A stretch of DNA of 64,000 bases from Danio rerio (Eukaryota > Chordata > Actinopteri > Cypriniformes > Danionidae): assembly GCF_049306965.1 (NCBI RefSeq), contig NC_133183.1:18300001-18364000 (forward strand). The letters are read 5' to 3'. How positions within the stretch are numbered: position 1 is the first letter of the stretch; each line of letters begins with the position of its first letter. Made by a program: the position numbers and the translations under genes. The notes beneath the pieces were generated by a model that did not search any database, was not told where the DNA came from, and saw nothing but the letters and a program-made list of their open reading frames with translations. Shown here in pieces: positions 1 to 51,453 of this stretch.

Positions 1-237
1 GGAGTCACACCAACGTATTCAAGCCATAGGCTAAAGTGAGTCTGTTACCTTTTTTCTCCGTCTCGACTTGACCTTCATACTTTCATCCAGCCCATATCCG
101 GAAAACTGAAGAACTCGGAGGGATGATTATTCACGTAGCTGGAGATGAAAGTATAAGGACTGTGCTATTGGTGGTTGTTCCAGCTCTTTCCTCCGTGTTG
201 ACGTGGCTCAGGTCTTGGGAGTGGTGTCCCGCTTGGG

Positions 238-39548
<39,311 letters not shown>

Positions 39549-39880
39549 AGTGTTTCTGTTCCCACTAGTTCATCCTGCGTTGCGATAGGCAATGGGCAAT
39601 ATAGGTATGCTACAAAACCTGGCACTGGAGTCCTTGGTGGATTGGAGCAAAACAAAACCCGGCGGTGCATTGTTCGGTGGATCTGTTGGTGATGATGGGA
39701 CAGCCAATGACTGGTGATGGCGCCTTACAAAATAGACACTGGAATAGAGTTCTTAGTGGAACAGGAGGACATAAAATAAAACACGGAGAGGGAATACCTG
39801 GATCAGGAGATGAAGAAGTGGTGAACTAATGCGAGATCCCTCTTTTTTTCACGGATATTTTTTATTCATGAGATTTTCAA
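39549..39880 (-). promoter_or_regulatory. eps15 upstream region, probable promoter
   Basis: This is the sequence directly upstream of the start codon on the minus strand. It includes minus-strand CCATTGCCTATCGC and several ATTGG/CCAAT-like words (for example 39585-39600). No TATA box is evident. The first 10-20 bases upstream of the ATG are kept in the duplicate (56744-56760), but about 100 bp further upstream is missing there. Confidence 0.35.
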
Positions 39881-40031
39881 GCAATACTAATAATAATAAT
39901 AATGATGATAATATTAACAACAATAATATTAATTATAATAAATGAATATAAGGAAGAGTAATTCTAGGATTTTTATTTTAGAAGGGCTCAAACCTAATAA
40001 GGGTATAATAATAATAATAATAATCATAATC

Positions 40032-40080
<49 letters not shown>
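39880..40080. repeat. (AAT)n microsatellite upstream of eps15
   Basis: Imperfect then perfect AAT units directly precede the DANA copy. The matching region in the duplicate is at about 57008-57135. Confidence 0.9.
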
Positions 40081-40082
<2 letters not shown>

Positions 40083-40420
40083 GGTGGCATGGTGGCTCAG
40101 TGGTTATCACTGTCACCTCACAGAAGGTCGCTGGTTCAAGTCGTGGCTGGGAAAGATGGCATTTCTGTGTGAGTTTGCCTATGTTCCTGTGGGTTTCTTC
40201 TGGGTGCTTTGCTTTAACCCCACAGTCCAAACATGCGCTATAGGTGATTCGGGTAAACTAAATTGTCCGTGGTTTAAAGGTGTGTGTTAATGAAAGTGTA
40301 TGGGTGTTGTCCAGTACTGGGTTGTGGCTGGAAGGGCACTCGCTGCATAAAACATGCTGGAACAGTTGGCAGTTCATTCTGCTGTGGAGAATCCTGATAA
40401 ATAAGGGACTAAGCTAAAGG
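40081..40420 (+). mobile_element. DANA SINE copy
   Basis: It starts GGTGGCATGGTGGCTCAGTG and has tRNA-like box A and box B segments (TCGCTGGTTCAAGTC), the body segment CCTGTGGGTTTCTTCTGGGT and the tail GGGACTAAGCTAAAGG. It lies immediately after an (AAT)n tract, upstream of eps15. The 3' half is shared with the duplicated region at 57150-57320. Confidence 0.8.
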
Positions 40421-41198
40421 AAAATTCAATTAAATTCAATTCATCTTGATTTCCATAGCACTTTTACAATGTAGATTGTGTCAAAATGAATGAATAATAA
40501 ATGAATAAACATAAGAGGAGATTCTACTTACATTTTAGAGGGGCTCAACCCATATAAGGGTAATAATAATAACAACAACAATAATAACAACAATAATAAT
40601 AATAATATAAAAATAATCATAGATAAAATTAAAAAATAACTAATAGGTTAGGTTGTAAATAAATTAATTGCATTATGGTAACATTGAGTATTGATTACTG
40701 AATAAGCAAATACAAGACCTGTTTACTGTGCTATCCACTGTAAATTTGACTTTGCATTTCTATGCTCAACATTTTTGTTTCCACTTATAAGAAAAAGGAG
40801 AAAAAAGTGTCCACTTCTCTAATTCAAATTAAAATAAATTAAATCTTTTACTTTAAGGCTTTAAAATATTTCACAACTGGGTCATTAAAAACAATATTTA
40901 ATACAAAGCTTGTGATGTTTCATGTCTGTTGTCGAATAATTTCTCAACATGACAGAACGCTACTGCCACACTGTAGATTTGAATTCAGAGATATATTATC
41001 ATTTAAAACATGGTAGTTTCATAAAGTATGTGTTCATAGTTTAGCAACATGTGTTCATCATGTTTTTAGAAACAATAAAATCACCAACACAACTCCAGAC
41101 ACAAAACTCAACACTTTTCAACAGACAACTGAGCAGACAAACACAACAAACAGAAATAAACAGTTTTTTTCCAACAGTTTTATTTTTTCTTCAGCAAT

Positions 41199-43598
41199 TC
41201 AAATCTGTAAATAATAAAAGAGCACCCTTTTTTTCTCATTCACCAAAGGTTCCTCAGCTCTGCTCTGGAGATCGTCTTTTGTGTCAGTTTTCTTTACTCT
41301 CCTCCTCCTCCTCCTCTTCTTCTTCTTCATCTGCTCCTCCATTTTCGTACTCTCCTTTATCTCATCACTGTCACTTTTCTTTTTCCTCCTCCTCCTTCTC
41401 TTCTTCTTCTTCACTTCCTCCTCCTCCTTCTCAGCTTCCTTTGTCACACCAGAGTCCATTTTGTTTTCCCCCTCTGCCTCCTTCATCTCCACCTCCTCCT
41501 TTATATCTTGTGTACCAATTTTCCTTGGCCTTCTTCTCCTCCTCCTCTTCTTCTTCACTTCCTCCTCCTCCTTCTCAGCTTCCTTTCTCACCTCATTGTC
41601 CGTTTTCTCTTCCTCCTCTGCCTCTTTTATCCTCTCCTCCTCCGTCACTTTCATCTCCACCTCCTCCTTTATATCGTCCTCTTGTGTACAACTTATCCTT
41701 GGCCTCCTCCTTCTCCTCCTCTTTTTCTTCACCTCCTCTTCCTTCTTTTCACCCTCATTTATTTCATTAACGTCCTTTTTGTTTTCCTCCTCCACCTTCA
41801 CGTTCTCTTCCTCCACCTTTACGTTCTTGTCCTCCTCCACCTTCAAGTTTTCTTCTTCCTCCACCACCTCCATCTCATTTTCCTCCTCCACCATCACGTT
41901 CTCTTCCTCCACCACCTCCATCTCATTTTCCTCCTCCACCATCACGTTCTCTTCCTCCACCACCTCCATCTCATTTTCGTCCTCCACCATCAAGTTCTCT
42001 TCCTCCACCACCTCCATCTCATTTTCCTCCTCCACCATCACGTTCTCTTTCTCCACCACCATCATCTCCTTTTCCACCTCCACCTTCATCTTCTCTTTCC
42101 TTTTCTCCATAATGTCATTTTTCATGGTCACCTCTTCCTCCATCCTCCTCCTCCTCATTAATTCCTCAACAGTGATGTCATTTTCACAATCTGTTAAAGG
42201 AGAAACACATTGAACAAAGAGACCTTAAACTCCAGGTAAAATGAAGCTGAAGTTTATTTATATCATTATATCCACGCAGTAATAATCATTTACCTTCTGA
42301 GGATCTCAGACACCACATCTTGCACAATGACTGGAAAAAACGTGCAAGTCTGTTCTTTTTGTTCTTTTTGTTTTTCTTCATGTTCACCTCATCTGTTAAA
42401 AGAGAAATGATTGCACAGTCATTTCAGAAGAAATTAAAAATATATATTTGTTATTTAACTCTTCTGTAAAGTTTTGCAATAGACCATTTTGAGAAATGTA
42501 AACAATAACAATGGTCCTAATCTATTTCCTGATTTATATTTTTAATTTCTCTAACTTCCGGGAATCAAAAATGTCCACATATTAATTAATAATGTTAAAA
42601 TTAACGTGAAGATATGATTGAATTGCCTGTTGTTACAGATATGAATTAGTATGATAACAAACAGGAAATGTTCATCGGCCAATGACATGACCACATTGAA
42701 ATGGCCTACTTTAACCATGTATTTTTGCATGGCATTGTATGATTATTTCAGGCCCGTAACCAGGAGGGGCCTGAAATAATAAAGCATTTTTATTTTCACT
42801 ATTCATTTTCACTATTTATGATGTATGGTCCAGAATTTACCCTATACATAAGCTCAGTTGTCCTATTTTGACTGCTGTGCCATCATAAATAGTGAATATA
42901 AATAGTGAAAATAGAAAGGTTTTAAGACTGATGTGACTTCAGCTAGCAACTTTCCCCAATGCTAACAAATATTTTTCATGAGTCCAACATACAGTTGTGC
43001 AGAAAAAAAAACAATCTGAAGTAAGTGAAGTCATCTTTTGCTACTGTATTGTTTTTAAGCGAACATTTCACAAATAACTTTGATTTTAAATCTTGGACCT
43101 TACTCTTGAAACAAAAAAGGACCAACAAAAAGGTTTGAAACATCAAAAGTGGACCATATTATATTTAATTTGAATACAAATTTGGCTATTGTTGTTGTGC
43201 ATGAATTTTTACATTTATTTTTTACAAGAGAGGCTAAAATGTAATTAATTGTTAAGCTTTACATTATTTCATTGTAATAACCAATTAAGGCAACTGAAAC
43301 CATTTGAGTAAAAAACAAATTTATATGAGTACTGTGAACTTATTCCATTGAAGTTGAAGTGTTGAGGTATTTAATTGACTCATTATCTTCAACACTGAGA
43401 TCAAAACTCTTCAAATGAGTAGAATTAACTTTCAGTAGATTTTGAACATTCGTACCACAATAACTTACCATTGGTGCCACTTGAGGATCTTGATTTGGGG
43501 AAAGAGAACTTCTCCATCTTGACCCTTGCTCCGTCTTCGACGCTCGGTTTGAGCTGGTATTGGTCAACCATTGATACGGGATTTTCGGCTTTCGCCAT
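41199..43598 (-). CDS. Unknown Lys/Glu-rich repeat protein, three exons, 406 residues
   Basis: I do not recognise this gene. Exon 1 (43469-43598) starts MAKAENPVSMVDQYQLKP and ends SSSGTN at a GGTAAGT donor. Exon 2 (42294-42392) encodes DEVNMKKNKKNKKNRLARFF, then SLCKMWCLRSSE. Exon 3 (41190s-42190) starts DCENDITVEELMRRRRMEEE and reaches TGA at 41199-41201. Both introns are phase 1 with good acceptors, and the total is 1,221 nt. The C-terminal two thirds consist of modules that alternate a basic block (KKKRRRRRRPR type, NLS-like) with an acidic block (KEEVEMKEAE type), preceded by a 16-residue MVEEENEMEVVEEENV repeat. Composition suggests a nuclear or nucleolar highly charged protein; that is inference. 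A minus-strand AATAAA lies just downstream (about 41180-41190). A partial copy is at 58240-59272. Long plus-strand ORFs across exon 3 are skew artefacts. Confidence 0.72.
41830..42075 (-). repeat. 48-bp coding tandem repeat in the Lys/Glu-rich gene
   Basis: About four to five head-to-tail 48-bp units encode 16-residue repeats of the form NVMVEEENEMEVVEEE with a few substitutions. The duplicate at 58,870-58,930 keeps the flanking codons but lacks almost the whole array, so array length differs strongly between the two copies. Confidence 0.8.
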
Positions 43599-44461
43599 CA
43601 ACCACTGAGATCTAATGACAGGGTATTTTATCGACAGTATTGTAGTTGAATCAAATCGTCGTTTAGCTGAGAATATTTGCAACAAACTACACCTCCTTAA
43701 CACCACTTCAACAAACCAACAAAAAAATGTTCAGTTTGCAAGTCTAATGTTCCATTTGGAACTACGTTTAGAACACATCCTCCGCGTCATCGGTCACCTC
43801 ACGGCATGTTTACTTTTAAAGACAAATGTATGAAGATGAATGCTAATGACATAAAGCATATACGTTTCAAATTAATAATCCATTTAAAACAGCTTTTGTC
43901 CTTTAGATTATTTATACAGCTAGGATATAAGCTGTTTTAAATGGATAATTTATTTAAGATATAATAATTTATTTAAGATATAACTGTAAACAAAGAAGCA
44001 CAACAAATGAAACAAACGCACCTACACGACGGGCATGTATTGACTTAATTAACATAATATATTCATTTGAGGTATTATGCTTATTTAATATGATCCATCC
44101 AGCAAGACATATGCCATTACCACAATAAAAAAATAAGTGTCATAATAGTAAATACTTCAAACCATTATAGTAAGTGTATTACACTTTATTTACAACAGGT
44201 TGTTGATAAATGCTACTGCATGTTAACAAGCCTATAAAATACTTAAAGTACTATAAATTACTAAATTATTTTTATATGGGTTTGTAAAATCATATTGTTT
44301 ACATGATTTATTTGAAATACTGCAATATGGAATGTTGATGGAACTTTTCATTTAAAATATTGCAATTATTTGTCACCTGACATCATCATGATTTAGCGAT
44401 TATGCACTTTAATCTAGTTTTGAACACACAATTACTTTTCTAATCGTCTCAACTTACATCA

Positions 44462-44578
44462 ATCTTCATTCATTCATTTTCCTTTGGATTAGTTCTTTTA
44501 TTCATCAGGGGTTGCCACAGCGGAATAAACCGCCAACTATTCCAGTATATTTTACGCAGCAAATGCTCTTTTTATTGG
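44462..44578 (-). mobile_element. DANA SINE fragment
   Basis: It contains the antisense DANA tail (GGGTTGCCACAGCGGAATAA, CCGCCAACTATTCCAG). Only the 3' region remains. Confidence 0.7.
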
Positions 44579-44699
44579 GGGTTAAGCAGGCCCAACAGTC
44601 CTAAAATGCACCATTTCTACTTTTAATTTTTTATTTAATTAGGTGTGTTTTAATATCACTCGAATGTCTTATCTATGTTCTATCTTAATGCAATCTCTA

Positions 44700-45010
44700 C
44701 ATTTTAAATTAGCTTTCTCAAAATAAATTTACAACCAAGAATAATTACCCTAATTTGCCCAGTTAACCTAAGGAACCTTTTTAAGCCTTTAAATGTCACT
44801 TTAAACTGCATAGAAGTGTCTTGAAAAATATCTAGTAAACTATCATGTACTGTCATCATGGCAAAGATCAAATAAATCAGTCATTAAGAGATGAGTTATT
44901 AAAACTATCATGTTTAGAAATGTGTTGAAAAAATCTCTCCGTTTAACAGAAATTGGGGGGGGGAAAGTATTGGGTGGGGGGTTGGGCTAAAGATTCTGAC
45001 TTGAACTGTA
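44700..45010. mobile_element. Truncated MITE of the same family
   Basis: Interior sequence (GTGTCTTGAAAAATATCTAG, ACTGTCATCATGGCAAAGAT) leads to the terminal repeat reading TTCTGACTTGAACTGTA. The left end is lost. Confidence 0.65.
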
Positions 45011-46872
45011 TTTATTTATTTGGATTAGATTGAATTCAACTGGATTGTCATTTAACATGGACATGGCAACAAAACAAAAAAGGGGGGGGGGGTCAAAAAC
45101 CCCTCATGAATAAAGGGACTAAAAGAAAATGAATGAATGAATGAATAAATGTTTAGTTTGGCCATAGCTTAACTGGTTAATAATTTTTTTACAAATAAAT
45201 ATGTATTCAGGACACTTAAGTTGGGTATCTTACTCTTTTTGTAGTTTTATTATCGGGACAACAACTGTCATACCATAGCTTTTCTTTCTGTGTCAAGGAA
45301 CATCCTTCAGAAGACAAAAAGTACAAAATATATCTTTAAACTCATTAAAGGACAAACAAATGAGATTTGAAGAGACTCAGAGAAAAACTGTTGATGTTGA
45401 TTGACTTTAACCAAACATTCAGATCAGTAGGATGAGGAAATTCTTCAGTTTAATGCTTACAGCAAAGCAAGTAGGTGAACTTTTAGATTTTTGTTGACCA
45501 GAGCTGTTTTCAGGAAACCATGACAAAGATTTGTTTAAACCTGATTACAAATAGACTGACAGTGAGTAAGAGGTTATGAATGAATGAAAACTCTCTCTCT
45601 CTCGATTTCTCTAAGACAAACACACACAAACACAACTGCGTCAAGCCAAAATGCTGCAGAGGAGATCTAAACCGCTTTCCTATATTCTGTAACAGCTGGG
45701 AAATGGAGACAAAATAGTGGCAAAATTACCTCAACACTGCTCAACAATATTAACAAAAAGTAAATGTAGTGTCTGAGGTAATCTGAGAATTGTAGCTACC
45801 AGCTGATGATGGTTATGCTTCAAGTTTTGTGTCACACAGAATTGCTTAGCAAGCAGGATATCTGAAATCATTTGTAAACAAGAGCGCTGAATTCCTACAA
45901 TATTACGTACAGGCGTGGGTCTGATGGGTCACATTAGCTCCCTTTTACTTTCCCTGACTGAAATTCTTGGAGACCTGACAAAATAGGAATGAAAATTATG
46001 ACAAAGTCAATCTATAAATAGGTTTGTAGTAGTGAGAAAGGACAAAAAACAGCAGAAGAATCCATCACACAACCAAAAAGTAAAGGAATGTCCAGCATAA
46101 GTCCAGTTCTCTTTCCTGTACCCCATCAGTCATGAGGCGTTCTTCATTAGTTCCTGTTGAAATCTACAACTCGTCTTTGAGTCAGTTTCCTCTTCCTCGT
46201 CCTCGTCTTGTTCTTCCTCTTCTTCTTCCTTCTCCTCTTCTTTCTCTTCCTCCTTTGCCTCCTCCTTTCTTGACTTTTCCTCTTCATCATGTTTCTTTCT
46301 GTCTTCCTCTTCTTGGCTTTCCTTCATTTTCTTTTCAGCATCCTTAAACAACAATAGATGAATTACATCAATTAAACGGACAAATATTTATTGGGGCTAA
46401 TAATAATAATAATATTAATAATAATAATAATAATAATAACAATAATAATAATAACTATAATAGGAAAAATGTGTACTTTTGTGGCTCCCCAAGTCTCAGT
46501 GCCGACCTCTTCTGCCAACTTGGGGTCGTTGGTAATTTGTCAAAAATTGTGCCAGACTTCACCTAATGACATTAAAACAAAAGAGTCGATAATGAGTTAT
46601 TAAATATCAGAAAAACGTAGTAATGTTTGGGATGTAAAGGAAGAAAACTGCTAATTTACCTGCCACAAGTCCAGTCCGATCACTCCGATGCTGTCGTATT
46701 TATAGATCTCGCTGTCAGCAGTGTATTCTGGGTTATCAATCTCAGGGTGCACCCATTTCCCCTTGTAAGCAGGATTGTCGATCTGGCGGGGTTTCCACTC
46801 ACCCTTCAAGAGATTCACAATTCAATTTAGGAAATCAAACAGCAAACAACCCAGTATTCACACAGACAAAAA

Positions 46873-47405
46873 TAGGGCTGCATGATATTGGAAAAAAATA
46901 GACATATCGATATTTTATTTTTCTGCGATACACATTGCAATATTGAGCATAATTTCAATGGCTCTATGAATGACTTGAATGGCTCTATTTAGAAAGAATA
47001 GAATAGAAATAGAAAAGAGAAGAAGGCCAGTACATCTGCGTAAAATATAATAAACCAATCATAAGCATTGCTAAATACAGTAGTAAAAAATAAAAGTAAA
47101 CAGTCTAGGAGGTGTTCAGGCACATGAATTGAATGATCAAATGTAAAATAAACCTCTATACAGCTCATTAATCTTTCTACAAGTTACAAACATTATGAAT
47201 TGTTATACTTGAATGCTTACACACTCACAGACCTTAAAAATATATGCAAATGTAAATTTGTAGAGTTACAATAAATCACGTTTATTTCCAACTGTGGCTC
47301 CTGGTCAGGTATAAACTGGACTCCACATTTCAGATCATGCGATGTGTCTATTGCAAATGCTCACATTTCGATATTGATGCTGAAATGATATATTGTGCAG
47401 CCCTA
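46873..47405. mobile_element. Non-autonomous hAT element in the calreticulin-like intron
   Basis: It has inverted ends TAGGGCTGCATGATATTGG and the complementary TAGGGCTGCACAATATATCA, 533 bp, with perfect 8-bp target duplications GACAAAAA at 46865-46872 and 47406-47413. No ORF of interest is present. Confidence 0.85.
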
Positions 47406-47906
47406 GACAAAAACAAATTGTACAATATATTGAATTTGATGTGGAATGATGATTAACTGGATTGATTTTCTAAATGCATAATATTGATTTCATTGAGAAT
47501 GAAGTTTCATTGAGAATGAGTTTTTTCAAACTCTTTTCTCCAATCAAGACTTCTCCTATCATTTGATTTACACAAACCCCCCCCTCTTTTTACCAAAATC
47601 AAACTGAAGCTCACATTCACATGTGCCTCCGATAAAACAATCAACAATGGATAAACAGAATCAAGATGCCACCTTATATTTTACTTCAATGCATTTACTC
47701 CAACAGTAAACTAAAGATCTGTCGCTACTTTTGTTATATCAAACTGAAACTGTAGAAAAAAAAGGCATGGCTCTATGAAGTTTGCTCTACTTTTCTTTAC
47801 AATTACTTTTTAAAATCGTTTTGAAATTAAAATTCAGTTTATTTTGCTAACGCACATTGTTAATCTTTAGGAGAACAATTAATCTGTGCAGGTTAATTCA
47901 CTGTTT

Positions 47907-48202
47907 CGCCTGATTCACACGAGACTTTAGCATCAATGCTTGACAGAGGGCGTGTCTGAAGTTGGGGCTGACACGATCATCATAGCAGCGTCAGCCAATA
48001 AAACTAGCCGTCAATCAACTGTCTGAGCTGGGGAAATTGTATGAAGCTATTTGATTGGCAGACGCTTTTATTGGTGCTTAAAAAGTTTAGAAAGTCTCAA
48101 CTTCAGCAGCAAACAACACGGATCCACAATTCAGTTCAGCAACATTTGACGATACCCGTTTGAAGTGAATGTGGAGCGTTGATGCCCCGTGTGAATTGGG
48201 CG
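47907..48202. mobile_element. Short MITE with CGCC-type inverted ends
   Basis: The left end CGCCTGATTCACACGAGACT and the complement of the right end CGCCCAATTCACACGGGGCA are imperfect inverted repeats about 296 bp apart. The family is not assigned. Confidence 0.55.
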
Positions 48203-49481
48203 TTTTGGTAATCTTCAATGCAAGTCAGAGCATTTGCTTCTGCACTTGTATGTTGATTTCAGTTTCACAACCACAATATTCCTAACCACACCCCTATGAT
48301 GATAAACGAGCAAGCCCCGCCTCCAACTCAATATTCTGTTTCAATTGAAAGTACTTTAACACACTGAAATAAAAGCCTCAGCTTAAGACTGGAATTTGTT
48401 TTGTAGTTTCCATCCCTTAATTTTTTCTAGACTCAATTTTAACAATATCATATGACCTCAAATGTTGTCAGATTGACCACACCACGAGCATCATGCACAC
48501 ACTTTAGAGTCAGTGTAATAAACCAAAACGTGCCATTCATTTGCACAGACAAGCAGAAAATGTAGATCTCAAACTTAAATAGTATCTAGTGGTTTGATAC
48601 TATTTATAATATTGATATAATGTGATTTAATTACGTGTACAGAATTACTTTTGACTTATTCATTCAAACAATTACCAAATTCCACGACAATTATACAGCA
48701 AGTTCAGATTTTAGATGTAGATTCTGCAGTTTCCGCATCACGGAAATCATAGGGCTGTATATAGGGAGGTCAGGGTTGTCAAAAGTATCCACTTCAGCAC
48801 CAATCAATACTGAAATTTTTAAAACTTCCATTTCCAGATAACATTTGAACACTGTTGTGCTTGTTTTAAAGGGACAAATTTTAATTCTGTGATCATTTAC
48901 TACCTTACCTACTCAAACACAAAAGAAGATATTTTGAAGTAAGCTAGAAACCTGTAACCATTGACTTGAATATTTTTTCCTACAGAAGGAAGAACCTCAA
49001 AGCCATTGAACCAATTGAGGGTGAGTAAATAGTGAGTATATTTTCATTTTTGGGCAAACTACCTCTTTAAACATTGCTTATAGGTCAGATTCATTTGTAT
49101 AGGCTGTCATATGTGTATAGTTAAGTATCTTATAGTACATGTTAGTTATGTATAGTTTTTGTGTTTGCATTTATGATTTATTTATGAGGACCGTTGTCCT
49201 GCAAAACACAACATTTCGTTTCTCTGTATGTCCCCACATGTATAGGAATGACAATAAAGACTTTAAACTTGACTTAAAGCGCAAACACAGATACACAGAC
49301 ACTAGAGCATTTGAAATCAGATCAGCTGATAGACGTAGCTTTCAAACATTCAAGTGTGTCTTAAGTATCTGTGTTTGCGCTTTGAGCAATGAACACAATG
49401 GCCACTCAGATGCATTTAAGATTGAACTCAACAGTGCTAAAATGAAAAAAACCTTACCAACCGGTATTGAAAGAGCCATAA

Positions 49482-50480
49482 TTAACCACTTAAACTCTGC
49501 TGCTATTTGGGGATTTCTGCCTGGATTTTGCCTACCCAAATTTAAAAGCTTCCCAAATCCATATAAAGAGGTGTAAATGCAAAAATTTGGTCTCATTTTA
49601 AAGAAAACCCTTTGAATTTTCATAAAACACTATTGAAAGTGTTTAAAATATCTATATATGTCGTCTGTGTTACAATAAACACCTAAAAAAAAGAGGCGCT
49701 TTTTGTATTTTTTTTTATAAACTCAAATTTGAAAGTGTACCGTTTAGGTTCTGTATGGTCTAGCGTGCTGTTATTAATTTTGGTGGTTCCTGCACATGTC
49801 TGTAATCATAGGAAAAAAGAAAAAGGTCTCTACCAAATTCTATGCAGAAGTTATTGCATTCCAACTGATGAAAGGTGCTGTACAAGCCACAGAGACCGAT
49901 CCTTGTTTACATATTTCACTATTCATTGGTTGATCAAACATAATTCACTGTGTTTGGACCACATCAGACATATAAAAGGATTACTTATGCACATCACCTC
50001 AAAAACAGAGGAGAATGGCCCTGAGGTGCACAGCATAAGGTAAGAGATGACAGCTGTCTGTGCTATCTGGGGCTGCTTATTGATCATGAAGGTATTGTTT
50101 ACATTTCTGCGCCATGAAAACACCGTGATTCATTCAACAACTGTTTGGCATAGGAATATAATTCAATAAAAAGAATGCTAGAACTGTATGAGCACCGGCA
50201 AGAGCTTTCATTTGAGCTATAACTTGTACATGTGTCATATAAAAAAATATGAAAATAAACCGATGTAAAATACCCAGCTCGAGTATCCAAAATACTGTGT
50301 ATTTGAGGGTAAATAACTTTTATACAGAATAATAAAAACCAAAGTGATACATATGTGCATAAAATATAGATTCTACACTTTCAAACGATGCTTTTCAAAC
50401 GGGGGTCTGGTGCAACGATAGCCCTTTAAATCTAAAAGCGAAAGTCGATGACGTCACGGACCCGGAGTTTAAGTGGTTAA
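49482..50480. mobile_element. piggyBac-like non-autonomous element
   Basis: The inverted ends TTAACCACTTAAACTCTG and the complementary TTAACCACTTAAACTCCG both start at TTAA, the piggyBac target, and enclose about 1.0 kb. ORFs inside (for example 49729-50043) show no recognisable transposase motif. It lies in the largest intron of the calreticulin-like gene. Confidence 0.65.
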
Positions 50481-51453
50481 AGAAATAAGAGTACCTTGTA
50501 ATCAGGATCGGTGACCATTGGTGGTTCCCACTCACCGTCCATCTCTTCATCATAGTCATCAGGCTTCTTGGCATCAGGATCAGGAACGTTCTCAGGTTTG
50601 TCCCATTCCTACAAAAACACAAAGACTGTATTAAAAATACATGAAGAAATACATTTCATACAATATTTCAGAACAGCTCTTGGAAATGCAGTGTATGCAA
50701 CAATAAAGTTGATGACCTGTGTGTGTTTAGCCCAAATATTGGCTAATTTAAGCAGTTAATCTGTTACGTGATAAACAAAAGCGAGGGCATGTTTGTTTTA
50801 TGGACACTGTCCTTTACCTCTGGTTTCTGGTCTTCAGGGTCATCAATCTTCTCCCTCTCGTCCCAGTCTTCAGGCTTTTTGGCTTCGGGATCTTTGATCT
50901 TTTTGGAAGGCAGGAAGTCCCAGTCTTCTTCCAAAGATCCAGATTCGACCTTCTTATTATCAATCTTGACTTCATATGTGTTGTCTGGATTGACAATTAA
51001 TGTGTACAGATGGCTGTATTCATCATCCTAGATGATAAAAAAATACATGGTATATTCAATTCAACTATATGAGATTGCAATACTAGTGCTAATGTGGATT
51101 ATGCAACAGAAAAAAAAGAATTACCTTGCATCTAATATCTTTGTTGATCAAATGATTTCACCTTTGTAATTGAAGATAACATGTACTTTCTTAGTGCCAG
51201 GGCCACAGATGTCAGGACCTGAAAGAGATAAGATGGCATTATGGGTGCCCAAATAAATTGATGCATGTTTCAGATGTAAGATGTCTATAGACGGATTAAG
51301 TACTGACCAAACATGATGTTATATGTGGAGTCTCCATGCATGTCTTCCTGATTGAGGTCTGATGGGAAAAGTTTGATGTAGCCTCCGCCACAGTCAATGC
51401 TCTGCTCGTGTTTTACACTGAACTGGATCAAGAGAGGCTGATCCTTGTTAAAA

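Larger units (their letters stand above)
43599..46129. other. Intergenic region between the Lys/Glu-rich gene and the calreticulin-like gene
   Basis: It holds the DANA fragment at 44462 and the MITE at 44700. The rest (43830-44450, 45010-46120) is AT-rich with no ORF that looks real. The part next to 43599 should include the promoter of the Lys/Glu-rich gene. Confidence 0.6.

Noticed and set aside
41281-42213. Long plus-strand ORFs (310, 217 and 239 codons) over the Lys/Glu gene
   Set aside because: They are Ser/Phe/Leu/Pro-rich mirror frames of the purine-rich minus-strand exon 3; only the minus-strand frame fits introns and phases.
49139-49576. 145-codon ORF in the calreticulin-like intron
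   Set aside because: It straddles the end of the TTAA-anchored element and has no domain-like features.
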